A stretch of 64,000 nucleotides of DNA from Cytobacillus oceanisediminis. GTDB lineage: Bacteria; Bacillota; Bacilli; Bacillales; Cytobacillaceae. The notes under the pieces were generated by a model, which ran no database searches, had not been told where the DNA came from, and saw only the letters and a program-made list of their open reading frames with translations. Position numbers and translations under genes: made by a program. The stretch lies in NCBI RefSeq assembly GCF_003182355.1, contig NZ_QGTW01000001.1, positions 496,001 to 560,000 on the forward strand. Direction: 5' to 3'. This document shows positions 26,131 through 36,188 of the stretch, piece after piece (position 1 is the first letter of the stretch; each line of letters begins with the position of its first letter).

Positions 26131-27306
26131 TTATTCATTCAAGTAAGCCCAAGCATATTGCGCATAAAGTTCCGCTCCTGTTGCAAGAGCGTCTTCGTCG
26201 ATGTTAAATTTGCCATGGTGATGGGCCCATTCCGTGTCTTTTTGTGGATTGCCGCTGCCTACTAGTGCAAAGCTGCCAGGCGCTTTGTCCAAGAAAAAGC
26301 TGAAATCCTCACCGCCCATTGTTGGTTTTTCATTGTAAAGGACCTCTTCTCCGAATGCTTCGGAAGCGACTTTTTGAACCAGTTTTGAACTGTATTCATC
26401 GTTAATCACCGCTTGTGTTCCCCGGATGTATTCCACTTTTGCTGTTGCGCCGTATATAGCAGCAACTTGATCGGCATAATGCTGAAGCTGCTTTTCGATA
26501 TGATCCCTTGTTTCAGGATTAAAACAGCGAACAGTTCCCTCAATGACAGCATTTTCAGCTATGACGTTGAACCGTGTGCCAACCGTCATTTTTCCAACAG
26601 TGAGTACGGCAGGATGCTGAGCATCAATGGTTCTTGAAACAACGTTTTGCACATTCATGACAAAGGAAGAGGCGACAATGGCCGTATCAATACAATCATG
26701 CGGCATGGCACCGTGGCCGCCTTTCCCTTTAAACGCAACCTTAAAAAGATCAGCAGAAGCAAAGGATGGTCCTGGCATGCAGGACACTTTATGTGTCGGC
26801 ATTTGGGACCAGATATGGATGCCAAAGACATTGTCCACGCCTTCCATCGCTCCCTGTTCCACCATCATCTTTGCGCCTTCCGCTACTTCTTCGGCTGGCT
26901 GGAACAGCAAGCGGACATTCCCCGGTAATTCTTCTTTTATTTCATTTAATGCTTTGGCTGCAATCAACAGCATGGCGGTATGGGCATCGTGTCCGCATGC
27001 GTGCATTTTTCCATTTTCCATGGACGCATAGGGCAGGTCTTGGTTCAATTCCTCAACCTGGAGTGCATCCATGTCTCCTCTTAAAGCCACTGTTTTTCCT
27101 GGCTTCCCGCCCGTAATATCTGCAATGACGCCAGTTGGTTCCGTTCTTCTGCAGGGTATACCTAAACCTTCAAGATACTCACAAATAAATTGAGTGGTTT
27201 TTACTTCTTCCCACGATACTTCCGGCTCACGATGTAACTTCCTGCGTAATTCAGTCAGTTCATCACTGTATGCATGAATCGCTACTTTCAATTGGTTATG
27301 AATCAT
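26131..27306 (-). CDS. M20D family amidohydrolase / peptidase
   Basis: 391 residues. Zinc ligands are seen in HACGHDAHTAMLL (about residues 104-108), QPAEEVAEGAK and the C-terminal ALVGSGNPQKDTEWAHHHGK, with a dimerisation domain in the middle (GKGGHGAMPHDCIDTAIVAS). Relatives remove acyl groups from amino acids or cleave indole-acetyl and hippuryl amides. It begins 3 nt after the upstream N-carbamoyl hydrolase stop and is co-transcribed with that gene and the transporter. Acyl- or carbamoyl-amino acids are the likely substrates. Confidence 0.9.
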   Translation of the reverse strand: MIHNQLKVAIHAYSDELTELRRKLHREPEVSWEEVKTTQFICEYLEGLGIPCRRTEPTGVIADITGGKPGKTVALRGDMDALQVEELNQDLPYASMENGKMHACGHDAHTAMLLIAAKALNEIKEELPGNVRLLFQPAEEVAEGAKMMVEQGAMEGVDNVFGIHIWSQMPTHKVSCMPGPSFASADLFKVAFKGKGGHGAMPHDCIDTAIVASSFVMNVQNVVSRTIDAQHPAVLTVGKMTVGTRFNVIAENAVIEGTVRCFNPETRDHIEKQLQHYADQVAAIYGATAKVEYIRGTQAVINDEYSSKLVQKVASEAFGEEVLYNEKPTMGGEDFSFFLDKAPGSFALVGSGNPQKDTEWAHHHGKFNIDEDALATGAELYAQYAWAYLNE

Positions 27307-27309
27307 GAC

Positions 27310-28572
27310 TTATTCCGCCTCCGTTAGCTCTATTGCTGCCTCAAACAAGATCTTTACAGCTTCGGCGATATGCAGGGAATCAGACCACTCTTCCGGACAA
27401 TGGCTCAGACCATTTTTGCTTGGAATAAACAGCATCCCTACATCTGTGAAATCAGCAAAAACCATTGCATCGTGGCCTGCACCGCTATTAATGGAACAGG
27501 AAGGGAAACCCAGTTCACTGCTTTTTTCCTTCAATAGTCTTACAATCTCTTTATCCATTGCTTTCGGCTGAACATATAAAGGCTGTTCAACGATAATATC
27601 AATTCCACTCTCACGATAGGAATCTGCTAATTCTTTTACTTTTTGAATCACATTCTGGACATGTTCTTCCTTGCCTGACCGAATGTCTACAGAAAATACC
27701 GTTTGATCCGGAATTACATTGGATCCATTCGGGTAAACCTGTAATTGCCCGGTTGTAATAACTGTTCCGTCCCCAACGGCTGCAGCCAGCTCTGGAAATT
27801 GGGCAATCATCTTGGCAGCCACAACCAGCGCATCCGCCCTCTTGTCCATTGGAGTGGTCCCTGCGTGGCCAGCATGTCCTTTTACTGTTACATCTAACTG
27901 CGTTAAACCGACAATCGCTTCGACTACCCCGATCGTAATACCTTTCTCTTCTAAGATAGGACCTTGCTCAATGTGCAATTCCAGGTAAGCCTTTACCGTC
28001 TTGGGATCTCTTTTTTTCGGCAGAGATGGATCAAGCCCAATTTTCTCCATGGCTTCCACTGTAGTAATGCCATCTTTGTCTTTTAATGTTTTGAAGTCTT
28101 CCTCACCAAGCAACCCGACCATTCCGCGTGACCCCATTAAGCCCCCGCCAAATCTGGAGCCTTCTTCTTCTACAAGAGCAATAACCTCCAGTGGGTATTT
28201 CGGTGTTAATCCATTCTCCACAAAGAGGGCCGCTACTTCAAGTCCTGCTACTACTCCTGCAGGACCATCATAGGATCCCCCATTTGGGACAGAGTCAAAG
28301 TGAGAGCCTATGAGAACACTTGGCGCACCTTTTTGGGATCCTTCAAGTCTTCCAAAAATATTGCCTAATCCATCCTCCCGAACGGTCAAGCCCACTTCCT
28401 TCATTTTTGCTTTAATATACTGCCGTGCAAGCAGATCCTCCTGACTATAAGTTAGCCGGGTTGTCCCTTTACCTGGAGTTGCCGTATAGGTGCCTAAGGT
28501 GTCAATATGGCTTTCTATTCGAGCCTGTACTTTTTCGAAATTCACGTTTTTCCCTGTTTGAACTTCATTCAT
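27310..28572 (-). CDS. Zn-dependent N-carbamoyl-L-amino acid hydrolase / allantoate amidohydrolase
   Basis: About 420 residues from ATG 28572, 8 nt after AAAGGA. M20 peptidase-like fold: LIGSHFDSVPNGGSYDGPAG (His and Asp ligands, about residues 84-103), LVEEEGSRFGGGLMGSRG, YLELHIEQGPILEEKG, and GAGHDAMVFADFTDVGMLFI with SKNGLSHCPEEW. This is the HyuC/AmaB/allantoate amidohydrolase group, which removes carbamoyl groups and yields ammonia, CO2 and an amino acid. It would take the product of HyuAB, although it lies in a separate unit with a transporter and an M20 enzyme. Confidence 0.9.
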   Translation of the reverse strand: MNEVQTGKNVNFEKVQARIESHIDTLGTYTATPGKGTTRLTYSQEDLLARQYIKAKMKEVGLTVREDGLGNIFGRLEGSQKGAPSVLIGSHFDSVPNGGSYDGPAGVVAGLEVAALFVENGLTPKYPLEVIALVEEEGSRFGGGLMGSRGMVGLLGEEDFKTLKDKDGITTVEAMEKIGLDPSLPKKRDPKTVKAYLELHIEQGPILEEKGITIGVVEAIVGLTQLDVTVKGHAGHAGTTPMDKRADALVVAAKMIAQFPELAAAVGDGTVITTGQLQVYPNGSNVIPDQTVFSVDIRSGKEEHVQNVIQKVKELADSYRESGIDIIVEQPLYVQPKAMDKEIVRLLKEKSSELGFPSCSINSGAGHDAMVFADFTDVGMLFIPSKNGLSHCPEEWSDSLHIAEAVKILFEAAIELTEAE

Positions 28573-28588
28573 TCTATCCATTCCTTTC

Positions 28589-29794
28589 TTACAAGAGTCC
28601 GACAAAAATCCCTGCCAATACCACCGACACAATGGTTACCGTGATGAACCCGCCGACAAGCATAGGCGGCAGCATATGGCTAGTCAGCATCTCTCTTTCT
28701 TTTTCATCTTCTGTTAAGGATTTTATCACTTCATTCGTAATAATGTAGTCAGCTGGGAATCCATATAAAGCCGTTAATGAAACAGCAAACGCCATTTCTT
28801 TACTCGTTTTCAAAATTTTCCCTGCAATGAATGAGAAGATGTACATCCCGATTACACCTAATACAATGGTACCTGCAAGCGGAAAAATAATTTCCATCAT
28901 CATGCTTGGCGTAGCCTGCTTTAAGCCGTCAAAGATAAAGAGCATCAGCGCCATGATGGCAAAACCGAAACCATTTGCTTTTTGTAAAGCCTGCTTTTCA
29001 AGAAAGCCTATACTTGTGGCAATTACCCCAAACAATAGGCAGAGAACAAATGGACTAACACTGACAATTGGTGCTAAAAGAGTCGATGTCAGGTAAGCAA
29101 GGTACGATACTAATGATAGCCTAAAAAACTTGAAGAAATCTGTATTATATTTCTCTGGCATCTTTTTAAAGAGCTTTAGCTCACTATTTGCAGCTGCTGA
29201 TGCAGCGGCTACCTCAGCTGCTGCTTCTTCCTGTTCTTTAAAAATAAGCTGACCGCTGCGGTATTGGCTCAATAGGCGCTTTCCTTCTTTTTTCAAAGCC
29301 AGCGATGTGAGCGGATAGCCTGCAAATCCCTGCATAACATAAATGACGATTGCAAAGACAGATAAGGAAGCAAGACCCGCTTCTTTCGCTCCTTCAGACA
29401 TAATCAAGGCAGATACAACACCGCCAACTAATGGAGGAATTGCCACGACCACCGTCTTAAATCCAAAAATAAAGGATCCGATTCCCAATAATATTGCGAT
29501 AATTCCTAAAATCCCTGACAAAGCAATGACAATGGTCTTCCACTGGTTTTTTAATTCCTTAATTGATAACAACGTTCCCATATTAGTAATTAATAAGTAC
29601 ATCATCATCACAGCCACAACTGACGGTATCCCTGCTACGGCTACAATATCCTGCGGAAAAAATGTCCAGTACCCTGCGAGGAATAGAGCTGCACAGATGA
29701 AAATGGACGGCACCCACGCCTTTGTCCGAACGGCAACCAAATCTCCTATAAATAGAATAAGCATAAGAATAACTAAAGCCAACATCTGTGACAT
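28589..29794 (-). CDS. Multi-spanning membrane transporter (family uncertain)
   Basis: About 401 residues from ATG 29794, after AAGGGATGGGG. Ten to eleven hydrophobic segments are split by a charged, alanine-rich cytoplasmic loop (about residues 185-225). The repeated halves and the MSEGAKEAGLASLSVFAIVI re-entrant-like segment recall ion-coupled organic-anion carriers of the GltS/CitMHS type, but I cannot name the family. It is the first gene of a three-gene unit with two M20-fold amidohydrolases, so it probably imports their amino acid amide substrate. A cre-like box lies about 120 bp upstream. Confidence 0.6.
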   Translation of the reverse strand: MSQMLALVILMLILFIGDLVAVRTKAWVPSIFICAALFLAGYWTFFPQDIVAVAGIPSVVAVMMMYLLITNMGTLLSIKELKNQWKTIVIALSGILGIIAILLGIGSFIFGFKTVVVAIPPLVGGVVSALIMSEGAKEAGLASLSVFAIVIYVMQGFAGYPLTSLALKKEGKRLLSQYRSGQLIFKEQEEAAAEVAAASAAANSELKLFKKMPEKYNTDFFKFFRLSLVSYLAYLTSTLLAPIVSVSPFVLCLLFGVIATSIGFLEKQALQKANGFGFAIMALMLFIFDGLKQATPSMMMEIIFPLAGTIVLGVIGMYIFSFIAGKILKTSKEMAFAVSLTALYGFPADYIITNEVIKSLTEDEKEREMLTSHMLPPMLVGGFITVTIVSVVLAGIFVGLL

Positions 29795-30730
29795 ACTACC
29801 CCATCCCTTCTTAGATGAATAAAAATTCATTCGATTTACTAATGAATTATATGTTATAAGAATAATAATATAATTATACTTTTCAGTCAATTAAAATTAT
29901 TAACAATTTTCAAGTAAGCGTTTACACTTTGTTTTATAACCTTTATTTTCCAGTTCCGATAAATATGATAAAACTAATATATTATTTTAAAATATTTTTA
30001 AGACGAAAAAGAGGATGTCTCTAAAGAATGGACACCTTCAATTATTTATACAAAGCAATCTTTCATAAACTTTATATTATATTATAGAGATCATCTTGGA
30101 ACTGGCTTCTATAATCAAATATTCAGATGCAAGACTATCTTCTATAGTAATCTAACAATGCTTAGAATATATAATCCGTTGAGTTATTCTTAACACCTTT
30201 ACATGGACAATCATTAAAAGAGTTTTAATGTTGCTTTGAAATAAAGTATGCTCAAAAACACATTACAAACCGGTATTTTAAATGCACAGTGGTTTTCAGC
30301 AGAAAACTGAACGCAACACCCGTGTCTTATTTAAAAACCCCTTGCTGCTTTTCATTAAGAATCTTTGTTTCATTACGTGTAATCGATATTTTTAAAAAAG
30401 GAGCCATCATTTCGCCGAAGGCGTCAACTACTGCGGGATGGCCATTCATATCCTGCAATGGCCGAAATGGGCAGGTACAGCGATGAAAAGTTGCTTGTTG
30501 AAATTTATATTTGGGATTTTCCCCGTAGACATTGTGCCTGTTTTTTTTAAAGCAGTTAAAATCCTTTTCCAAGGAACAAAAAAAGACCTAAAATGGGAAG
30601 GATTTGCACACATAGGTACATTCTGTCCTTAACTCATTTTAGGTCTTGCCTGCCAGGCAGTCACAATCCGCATAATTTGATTTTTTATGATTATTCTAGA
30701 CTATTTGATCCTATCTATTAAGATAAGATT
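29795..30730. other. 936-base gap with decayed sequence
   Basis: AT-rich. It contains a cre-like box at 29913-29926 and, at about 30585-30650, a long nested hairpin with arms AAGACCTAAAATG and CATTTTAGGTCTT. A minus-strand frame at 30327-30572 has a protein-like part (CTCPFRPLQDMNGHPAVVDA, then FGEMMAPFLKI) but no ribosome site. It may be a gene remnant. I see no intact gene. Confidence 0.4.
29913..29926. promoter_or_regulatory. Candidate cre site (CcpA)
   Basis: AGTAAGCGTTTACA matches the cre consensus TGNAARCGNTTNCA with one mismatch. It lies upstream of the transporter-hydrolase unit, suggesting carbon catabolite repression. Confidence 0.4.
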
Positions 30731-33700
30731 TTATCTTTTTATGGCCACAGGTACATTTACATCATCAATATTAATATGTCCCCATCCGCCAGTTTCAAAG
30801 TCGACAACCTTAATGTATAACTCTTCACCAATATAATCCGAAACATCCCAGTAAACCCTTCGATAGGCTTCCCAGTTTCCGCCTGTTTCCTTTATTAACT
30901 CTTTGCCGTCTGAAACTCTTACTAATGCAATATAAAGCCTATCGATATTAGCTCCACCACCGATAAGGAAATCAACTTTTCCGTTTCCGCCTAACACAAA
31001 GTTCTCAGATTTTAAGACTCCTGTCAGTGAATCCCCGCCTTTTTCGCCATTAAACCCCCATAAATGGTATCGTTCAGGGTCCATTCGGTCTGAAGCTTGG
31101 TTAAAAGGGCCGCCCCATCCCCAATCGTCCTTCTTGGTTACGTGTTCATTACTAAATGCATTTCCTTCTACAACATTCCATCCTGTTAAATCCCCTGTTT
31201 GGAAATCATGGTTAGGTAATTCCGTACTTTCGGGTACAGGATTTCCGCCATCATTCGAATCTGGCCAATAGGCTGGAACCGCTTCTCCGTATGCCGAACC
31301 AAGTTCCCATACCTTCATCGATACCACTTTAGCCTTTCCGCCACTACTCCATAACTCAAGGCCCAGTGCATCGGAAAGTGTTGGATATACACGGGATGTG
31401 ATGCTTTTTTCACCATTTGCATAGGCTTCAATCATCGACCGATCCAGATAAAGATGAAGCTTGAGATTCTGTTTTCCTATCTTAAGCTCTCCGCCCTGTA
31501 CACCTTTTTGAATATCCGGATCAAGACTTGACTTGTTTCTATCAATATTAAGTGCTTGGTTTTTAACATCATAGAATAGTAACGTTTCTTCCTTTCCATC
31601 GGATGACTTTCTAAGCTTTAGGCCCACTTGTTTAGCAGAGGCTGGTTTGATTTCCAATTGAATTTCCAACTGATCGCCTTTAACGTTCTTTAATAATGGA
31701 TTGGCTTTATCCGTTTTCATATTCTTAATCGAAACAAGTTCCTTCTTCCTTAAGGATTTTAATTCAGATATAGGTTTAATTCCTAATCCGCCTTCTGAGT
31801 TTAATGAAAGCTCAAGCGGCAGCCCTGCATTATGAGCCCAGCCAGCATCATAATGCTGTTGCTCCGTCCGGCGGTCCTGGGCAATACTAAAGAGAATAGA
31901 GCGTCCTTTTCCATCAACCATCCCGCTTGGTCCTGTAAAGTGTTCCCCGTAATCAAATTGTTTTGGGTCCGTATGGTCAGGAACGAACTCTAGTTTTTCT
32001 TTATCCCATGTTCCAATCCAATACCATACATATTTCACATTATGCGGACTATATCCATCGAACCATGGATTAATAAAGAAGGCATATTTTTCAACACCCT
32101 TTGCATCCTTACCTAATGGCAGAAAGACTGGCAGCTCCCAAACTTGGCCTGTTTTCGGAAATTGTTCATAATTGCCAACCAGCAGCGGCTTTTTGTATTC
32201 CCAATTTTTCAGGTCTTTAGAGGTATAGAGAAGTGCAGTTCCCCCTGCTCCTTTAATACCTGATCCAACGAGCTGGTACCATGTATCTCCATCTTTCCAA
32301 ACATATGGATCACGGAATTGGCCGTACCATACCTCGCCTTCTTCTGCCGGCAGATTGGGTTCTTGTACAGTAACTGGCTTGTCATACATCAGCCATTCTT
32401 TCAATTCCGGGTCTTGAGGATCCTTACTAGTCGCAAGACCTGTCATTTGATTTGGATACTTCTTATCATCCCCAGCTGTAAAAAGTAATACTGGATTTCC
32501 TTCAGCATCAACCGTTGATCCCCCAGACCAAACACCATCCGGCGCAATGGAATTTCCATCAGGTGACAGTGCTATTGGAGCATCCTCCCAATGGACCATA
32601 TCATCACTTACAGCATGCCCCCAATGAATTTGATGCCAATATGGGCCTTGAGGATTATTCTGATAGAATAGATGATATTTCCCATTATAGTAAAACGGCG
32701 CATGAGGCTCGTTCATCCAATGCTCTGGTGCAATAAAGTGATATTGCGGGCGGTACCTGTCCCCGGCATACCTGCTCCGATCTGGTGCTAAATCAGGTAT
32801 TGGAAGTTGATGACTCTCAAAATTACGTAAATAGGAGTCATAATTTTCTTTAATTTTTTCTCCTGGCAAAGGATGGTTATACACCTTTAATTCGTCAATC
32901 ATACCGTTAAACATATTGGCCGTGAAAGCTCCGTTTATTCTGGCAGCACTATTATGTTTTCCGATTAATAAGTCATTTGATGATGGGGTGATCGCCCCTT
33001 TTGGTGTGACCGTCTTCCCGACCAGTTCGCCATTTAAATAGAGCTTCATTTTTTGCTCTTCCTTATCAAATGTGGCAACAATATACGACCATTTATTTCT
33101 TTCAAGGGGTTTGTCTTCGGCGCCCCAGACCTCCTTCCATTCACCGTTTATACTTGCTTGGAATGACCACTTCCCGTGTCGTCCCATGCCAAGAATATAG
33201 CCTTCACTTGCGGATTTATTGTGTTGATTTACGATAGCAGACAATTGGCCAAGATCGCCCCATTCATAAGATCTTGGAGCAACCCATGCTTCTATCGTAA
33301 GGGCATCTGTTGGCTTAATGACCTGATCAGATGGCCTAGTAATCCATGTAGAATATCCATCGAACAGTAAAGCCTTGTTTTGAATCCCATCCCTCCATAA
33401 AGGATCGGTCGATGGCTTGTATTGAGCATTCGTAAACACATAAGAAATAGGGTCTTCCATGCCTCTTACCAGGTCTTTTGTTTTTGTTCCACTGCCCTCA
33501 TCCAATGACCAGCTTGCTATTAAACCTGTATTTTTCACATGGAAATCATCCACGTTAATATGACCCCATTGGCCAGTTGTACGATCAACCACTTTAATAT
33601 AGACTTCTTCCCCCAAGTAACTCGCTGCATCCCACTTGACCCGGGTGTATGCTTCACTATCATTCCAATTGGTATTCGTTGCTTTCATTAGTTCTTTATC

Positions 33701-36097
33701 ATCTGAAGCTCTAACTAAGGCGACATATAAGTTATTAATATCATTTCCACCGCCAATAAGGAAATTGATTTCACCAGTTCCCGAAAGTTTGAAGTTAGTG
33801 GATTTAAGTACGCCCGTTTGCCCATCTCCTCCATCCTTTGTACCCCACAAGTGATAGTTGTTCACATGGTTAAACGGTCCGCCCCAGCCCCAATCTTTAT
33901 CAGCTGTGACATCTTGATTAGAGAAAGCATCTCCTTCAACAATGGTCCACCCTGTTAAATCACCAGTCTCAAAATCTGGATTTTGAATCGTACCGGTTAT
34001 TATTGGGTCATTATTTAAAACATGAAAATCATCCACATTAATGTGCCCAAATCCTCCAGAATGATAGTCTGCTATTTTTATAAACATTGATTCCCCGCGA
34101 TATTCCGATGCATCCCAGCTGACTCTTCGATAGGCTTCAGTATTGGATCCAGTAGCTTTAAAAAGCTCTTTGCCATCAGACGCCCGGACTAAGGCAACAT
34201 ATAGCTTGTTTATATCCTGCCCCCCGCCAACAAGGAAATCAATCATTCCATTTCCCCCTAGCTTGAATACTGAAGATTTCATGACACCTGTACGAAAATC
34301 AGAGTTTGCCTCATTCGCTGCCCCGGCAAATCCCCAAACATGGTAGGCTCCTTGTTGCTGAAAAGGGCCACCCCAGAAGCTTGTAACATTAGATACTGGA
34401 TTATCAAATGCTGACCCCACTTCGGTCCATCCTGTTAAATCGCCAGTCTCAAAATCTGGATTTTCTATTTCATATGGCAGACTGTCTCCATCAACGTCAA
34501 TCTGGTCAATTTTTGAAACAAAAGAGGCGTTTTTCAAATCGTATACCGTTAATGATTTTAGGGAAACTTCCCCACCAGTTGTGTAAAGTTCAAGAGATTG
34601 ATTTTTAGGATCAGGGAAAAATTGATCCGTCATCACCACATGGCCGTCATTGCCAAATACTTCAACAGATGCCCGGTCAACAATTAAATGGATTTTAACG
34701 GTTTGATCAATAGCTGTTAACGGCGCTTCATGTTTGGCAGCAAAATCACCGTTGAAACTGGAATCACCTGCATCAGTTCGGTCAACAAACAATTTATTAT
34801 TGCCTATATCATAACCAACCTTTGTTTCCCCGCTTGCCCCTTTTCGAATGTTAAAACCAAACTCGGTTACCGTCGTTGAATTCCAATCAAATTCAGCGAT
34901 AATTTCATAGGCATCTCCAGTCATATTCGATAATACATTTTCTCCAGGAGTGATCACTTTATTTTCCATAACTTCCGGAGTCCCCCTAAGACTTGCCAGG
35001 TCCATTACAGGTTTTTGTTTAAGGCGAATCCCTTCGCCCTCAACCGTTGATAAGGTAAGTTCACGCGGAATCGACATCGTTCCTCTGAATGAGGATGTTG
35101 GAATGTCCTGCCCATATTTCCAGTTATTCATCCATCCAAGCCATAAACGGCGTCCATCAGGAACATCATTCCATGAAACAGCCGCATAAAAATCAGCGCC
35201 ATAATCGGCCCAGAGAACTTTACTCGGATCATTGGCATTGGTGAAAGTCTTCCCATCAAAATCACCAATAAAATACTGCATCCCTGAACCGCCGGCTGGG
35301 GCCCCTTCACTGATACTGACAGCCAATACCCACTTTTTCTTTGTTGGATCTCCATCAACCGGAAGGGCAAATAAATCCGGACATTCCCATGTTCCCGCAT
35401 GGGAGCCGTCATGGTTTCCAAATTCACTTACTTTCGTCCAGGCTTTTAAATCTGGGGAGTTATAAAAATAAATGCGGTCACCGGCTGAAATAACCATGAT
35501 CCACGTCTTTGTTTCCTCATGCCAAAACACCTTCGGGTCCCGGAAAACATCAACCCCATCTGACATCGGGATAACCGGATTCCCTTCATACTTTGTCCAA
35601 GTACGGCCATTATCGTTACTATACGCTAAACTTTGAACTTGATGACCGTCTTTTTCTTGCGTAAAAACTGCAACCATCGGCGGTTTCGAATCCTTTCCAA
35701 ACCCGGTCGTATTGTTCCAATCAATAACGGTACTTCCAGACCAGATAAAGCCTAATTCATCCGGATAGAGAGCAATCGGCAAGTGTTCCCAATTGACCAA
35801 GTCTTTACTTACCGCATGTCCCCAATACATCGGCCCCCACTTTGGTTCAATGGGATTATGCTGATAAAACAGATGATACTCCCCATCGTAATAAACCATA
35901 CCGTTGGGATCATTCATCCAGTTTTTTTCCGGAGAAAAGTGAAATTTCGATCGAAAAGGTTCATTTTCACTAACATCAGATAAAATGGATGTCTCACCCG
36001 TTTCAGCTATACTAGAAACTGCAGGCATAAACATCGAAATCATTAAGGAAAAAATGACAACAATCGATAATCCTCGATTTTTTACCTTTTGCTTCAA
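30731..36097 (-). CDS. Secreted multimodular fructanase with two GH32 modules
   Basis: 1788 residues. A signal peptide (1-31) is followed by a first GH32 module with a complete active site: WMNDPNG (nucleophile D63), RDP (D187) and WECP (acid/base E238), plus a C-terminal beta-sandwich to about 530. Two tandem domains of about 155 residues (538-694 and 702-854, each NPDFETGDLTGW to GHINVDDFHV) precede a LamG domain (about 858-1095). A second GH32 module (about 1115-1600) has WMNEPHAP (E1130 in place of the nucleophile Asp), RDP (D1263) and WELP (E1321). A third copy of the repeat domain (about 1626-1785) ends the protein. There is no sortase or S-layer anchor. It should degrade levan or inulin outside the cell; the repeats and LamG probably bind fructan. 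Confidence 0.9.
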   Translation of the reverse strand: MKQKVKNRGLSIVVIFSLMISMFMPAVSSIAETGETSILSDVSENEPFRSKFHFSPEKNWMNDPNGMVYYDGEYHLFYQHNPIEPKWGPMYWGHAVSKDLVNWEHLPIALYPDELGFIWSGSTVIDWNNTTGFGKDSKPPMVAVFTQEKDGHQVQSLAYSNDNGRTWTKYEGNPVIPMSDGVDVFRDPKVFWHEETKTWIMVISAGDRIYFYNSPDLKAWTKVSEFGNHDGSHAGTWECPDLFALPVDGDPTKKKWVLAVSISEGAPAGGSGMQYFIGDFDGKTFTNANDPSKVLWADYGADFYAAVSWNDVPDGRRLWLGWMNNWKYGQDIPTSSFRGTMSIPRELTLSTVEGEGIRLKQKPVMDLASLRGTPEVMENKVITPGENVLSNMTGDAYEIIAEFDWNSTTVTEFGFNIRKGASGETKVGYDIGNNKLFVDRTDAGDSSFNGDFAAKHEAPLTAIDQTVKIHLIVDRASVEVFGNDGHVVMTDQFFPDPKNQSLELYTTGGEVSLKSLTVYDLKNASFVSKIDQIDVDGDSLPYEIENPDFETGDLTGWTEVGSAFDNPVSNVTSFWGGPFQQQGAYHVWGFAGAANEANSDFRTGVMKSSVFKLGGNGMIDFLVGGGQDINKLYVALVRASDGKELFKATGSNTEAYRRVSWDASEYRGESMFIKIADYHSGGFGHINVDDFHVLNNDPIITGTIQNPDFETGDLTGWTIVEGDAFSNQDVTADKDWGWGGPFNHVNNYHLWGTKDGGDGQTGVLKSTNFKLSGTGEINFLIGGGNDINNLYVALVRASDDKELMKATNTNWNDSEAYTRVKWDAASYLGEEVYIKVVDRTTGQWGHINVDDFHVKNTGLIASWSLDEGSGTKTKDLVRGMEDPISYVFTNAQYKPSTDPLWRDGIQNKALLFDGYSTWITRPSDQVIKPTDALTIEAWVAPRSYEWGDLGQLSAIVNQHNKSASEGYILGMGRHGKWSFQASINGEWKEVWGAEDKPLERNKWSYIVATFDKEEQKMKLYLNGELVGKTVTPKGAITPSSNDLLIGKHNSAARINGAFTANMFNGMIDELKVYNHPLPGEKIKENYDSYLRNFESHQLPIPDLAPDRSRYAGDRYRPQYHFIAPEHWMNEPHAPFYYNGKYHLFYQNNPQGPYWHQIHWGHAVSDDMVHWEDAPIALSPDGNSIAPDGVWSGGSTVDAEGNPVLLFTAGDDKKYPNQMTGLATSKDPQDPELKEWLMYDKPVTVQEPNLPAEEGEVWYGQFRDPYVWKDGDTWYQLVGSGIKGAGGTALLYTSKDLKNWEYKKPLLVGNYEQFPKTGQVWELPVFLPLGKDAKGVEKYAFFINPWFDGYSPHNVKYVWYWIGTWDKEKLEFVPDHTDPKQFDYGEHFTGPSGMVDGKGRSILFSIAQDRRTEQQHYDAGWAHNAGLPLELSLNSEGGLGIKPISELKSLRKKELVSIKNMKTDKANPLLKNVKGDQLEIQLEIKPASAKQVGLKLRKSSDGKEETLLFYDVKNQALNIDRNKSSLDPDIQKGVQGGELKIGKQNLKLHLYLDRSMIEAYANGEKSITSRVYPTLSDALGLELWSSGGKAKVVSMKVWELGSAYGEAVPAYWPDSNDGGNPVPESTELPNHDFQTGDLTGWNVVEGNAFSNEHVTKKDDWGWGGPFNQASDRMDPERYHLWGFNGEKGGDSLTGVLKSENFVLGGNGKVDFLIGGGANIDRLYIALVRVSDGKELIKETGGNWEAYRRVYWDVSDYIGEELYIKVVDFETGGWGHINIDDVNVPVAIKR

Positions 36098-36188
36098 CCC
36101 TGTTCACCCTCCAACATTTAATTGTCTCATTCTTCAGAGAATGTGCGTACAAATAAACTGATAAGAGTTGAGGCTAATAATGATAGAT

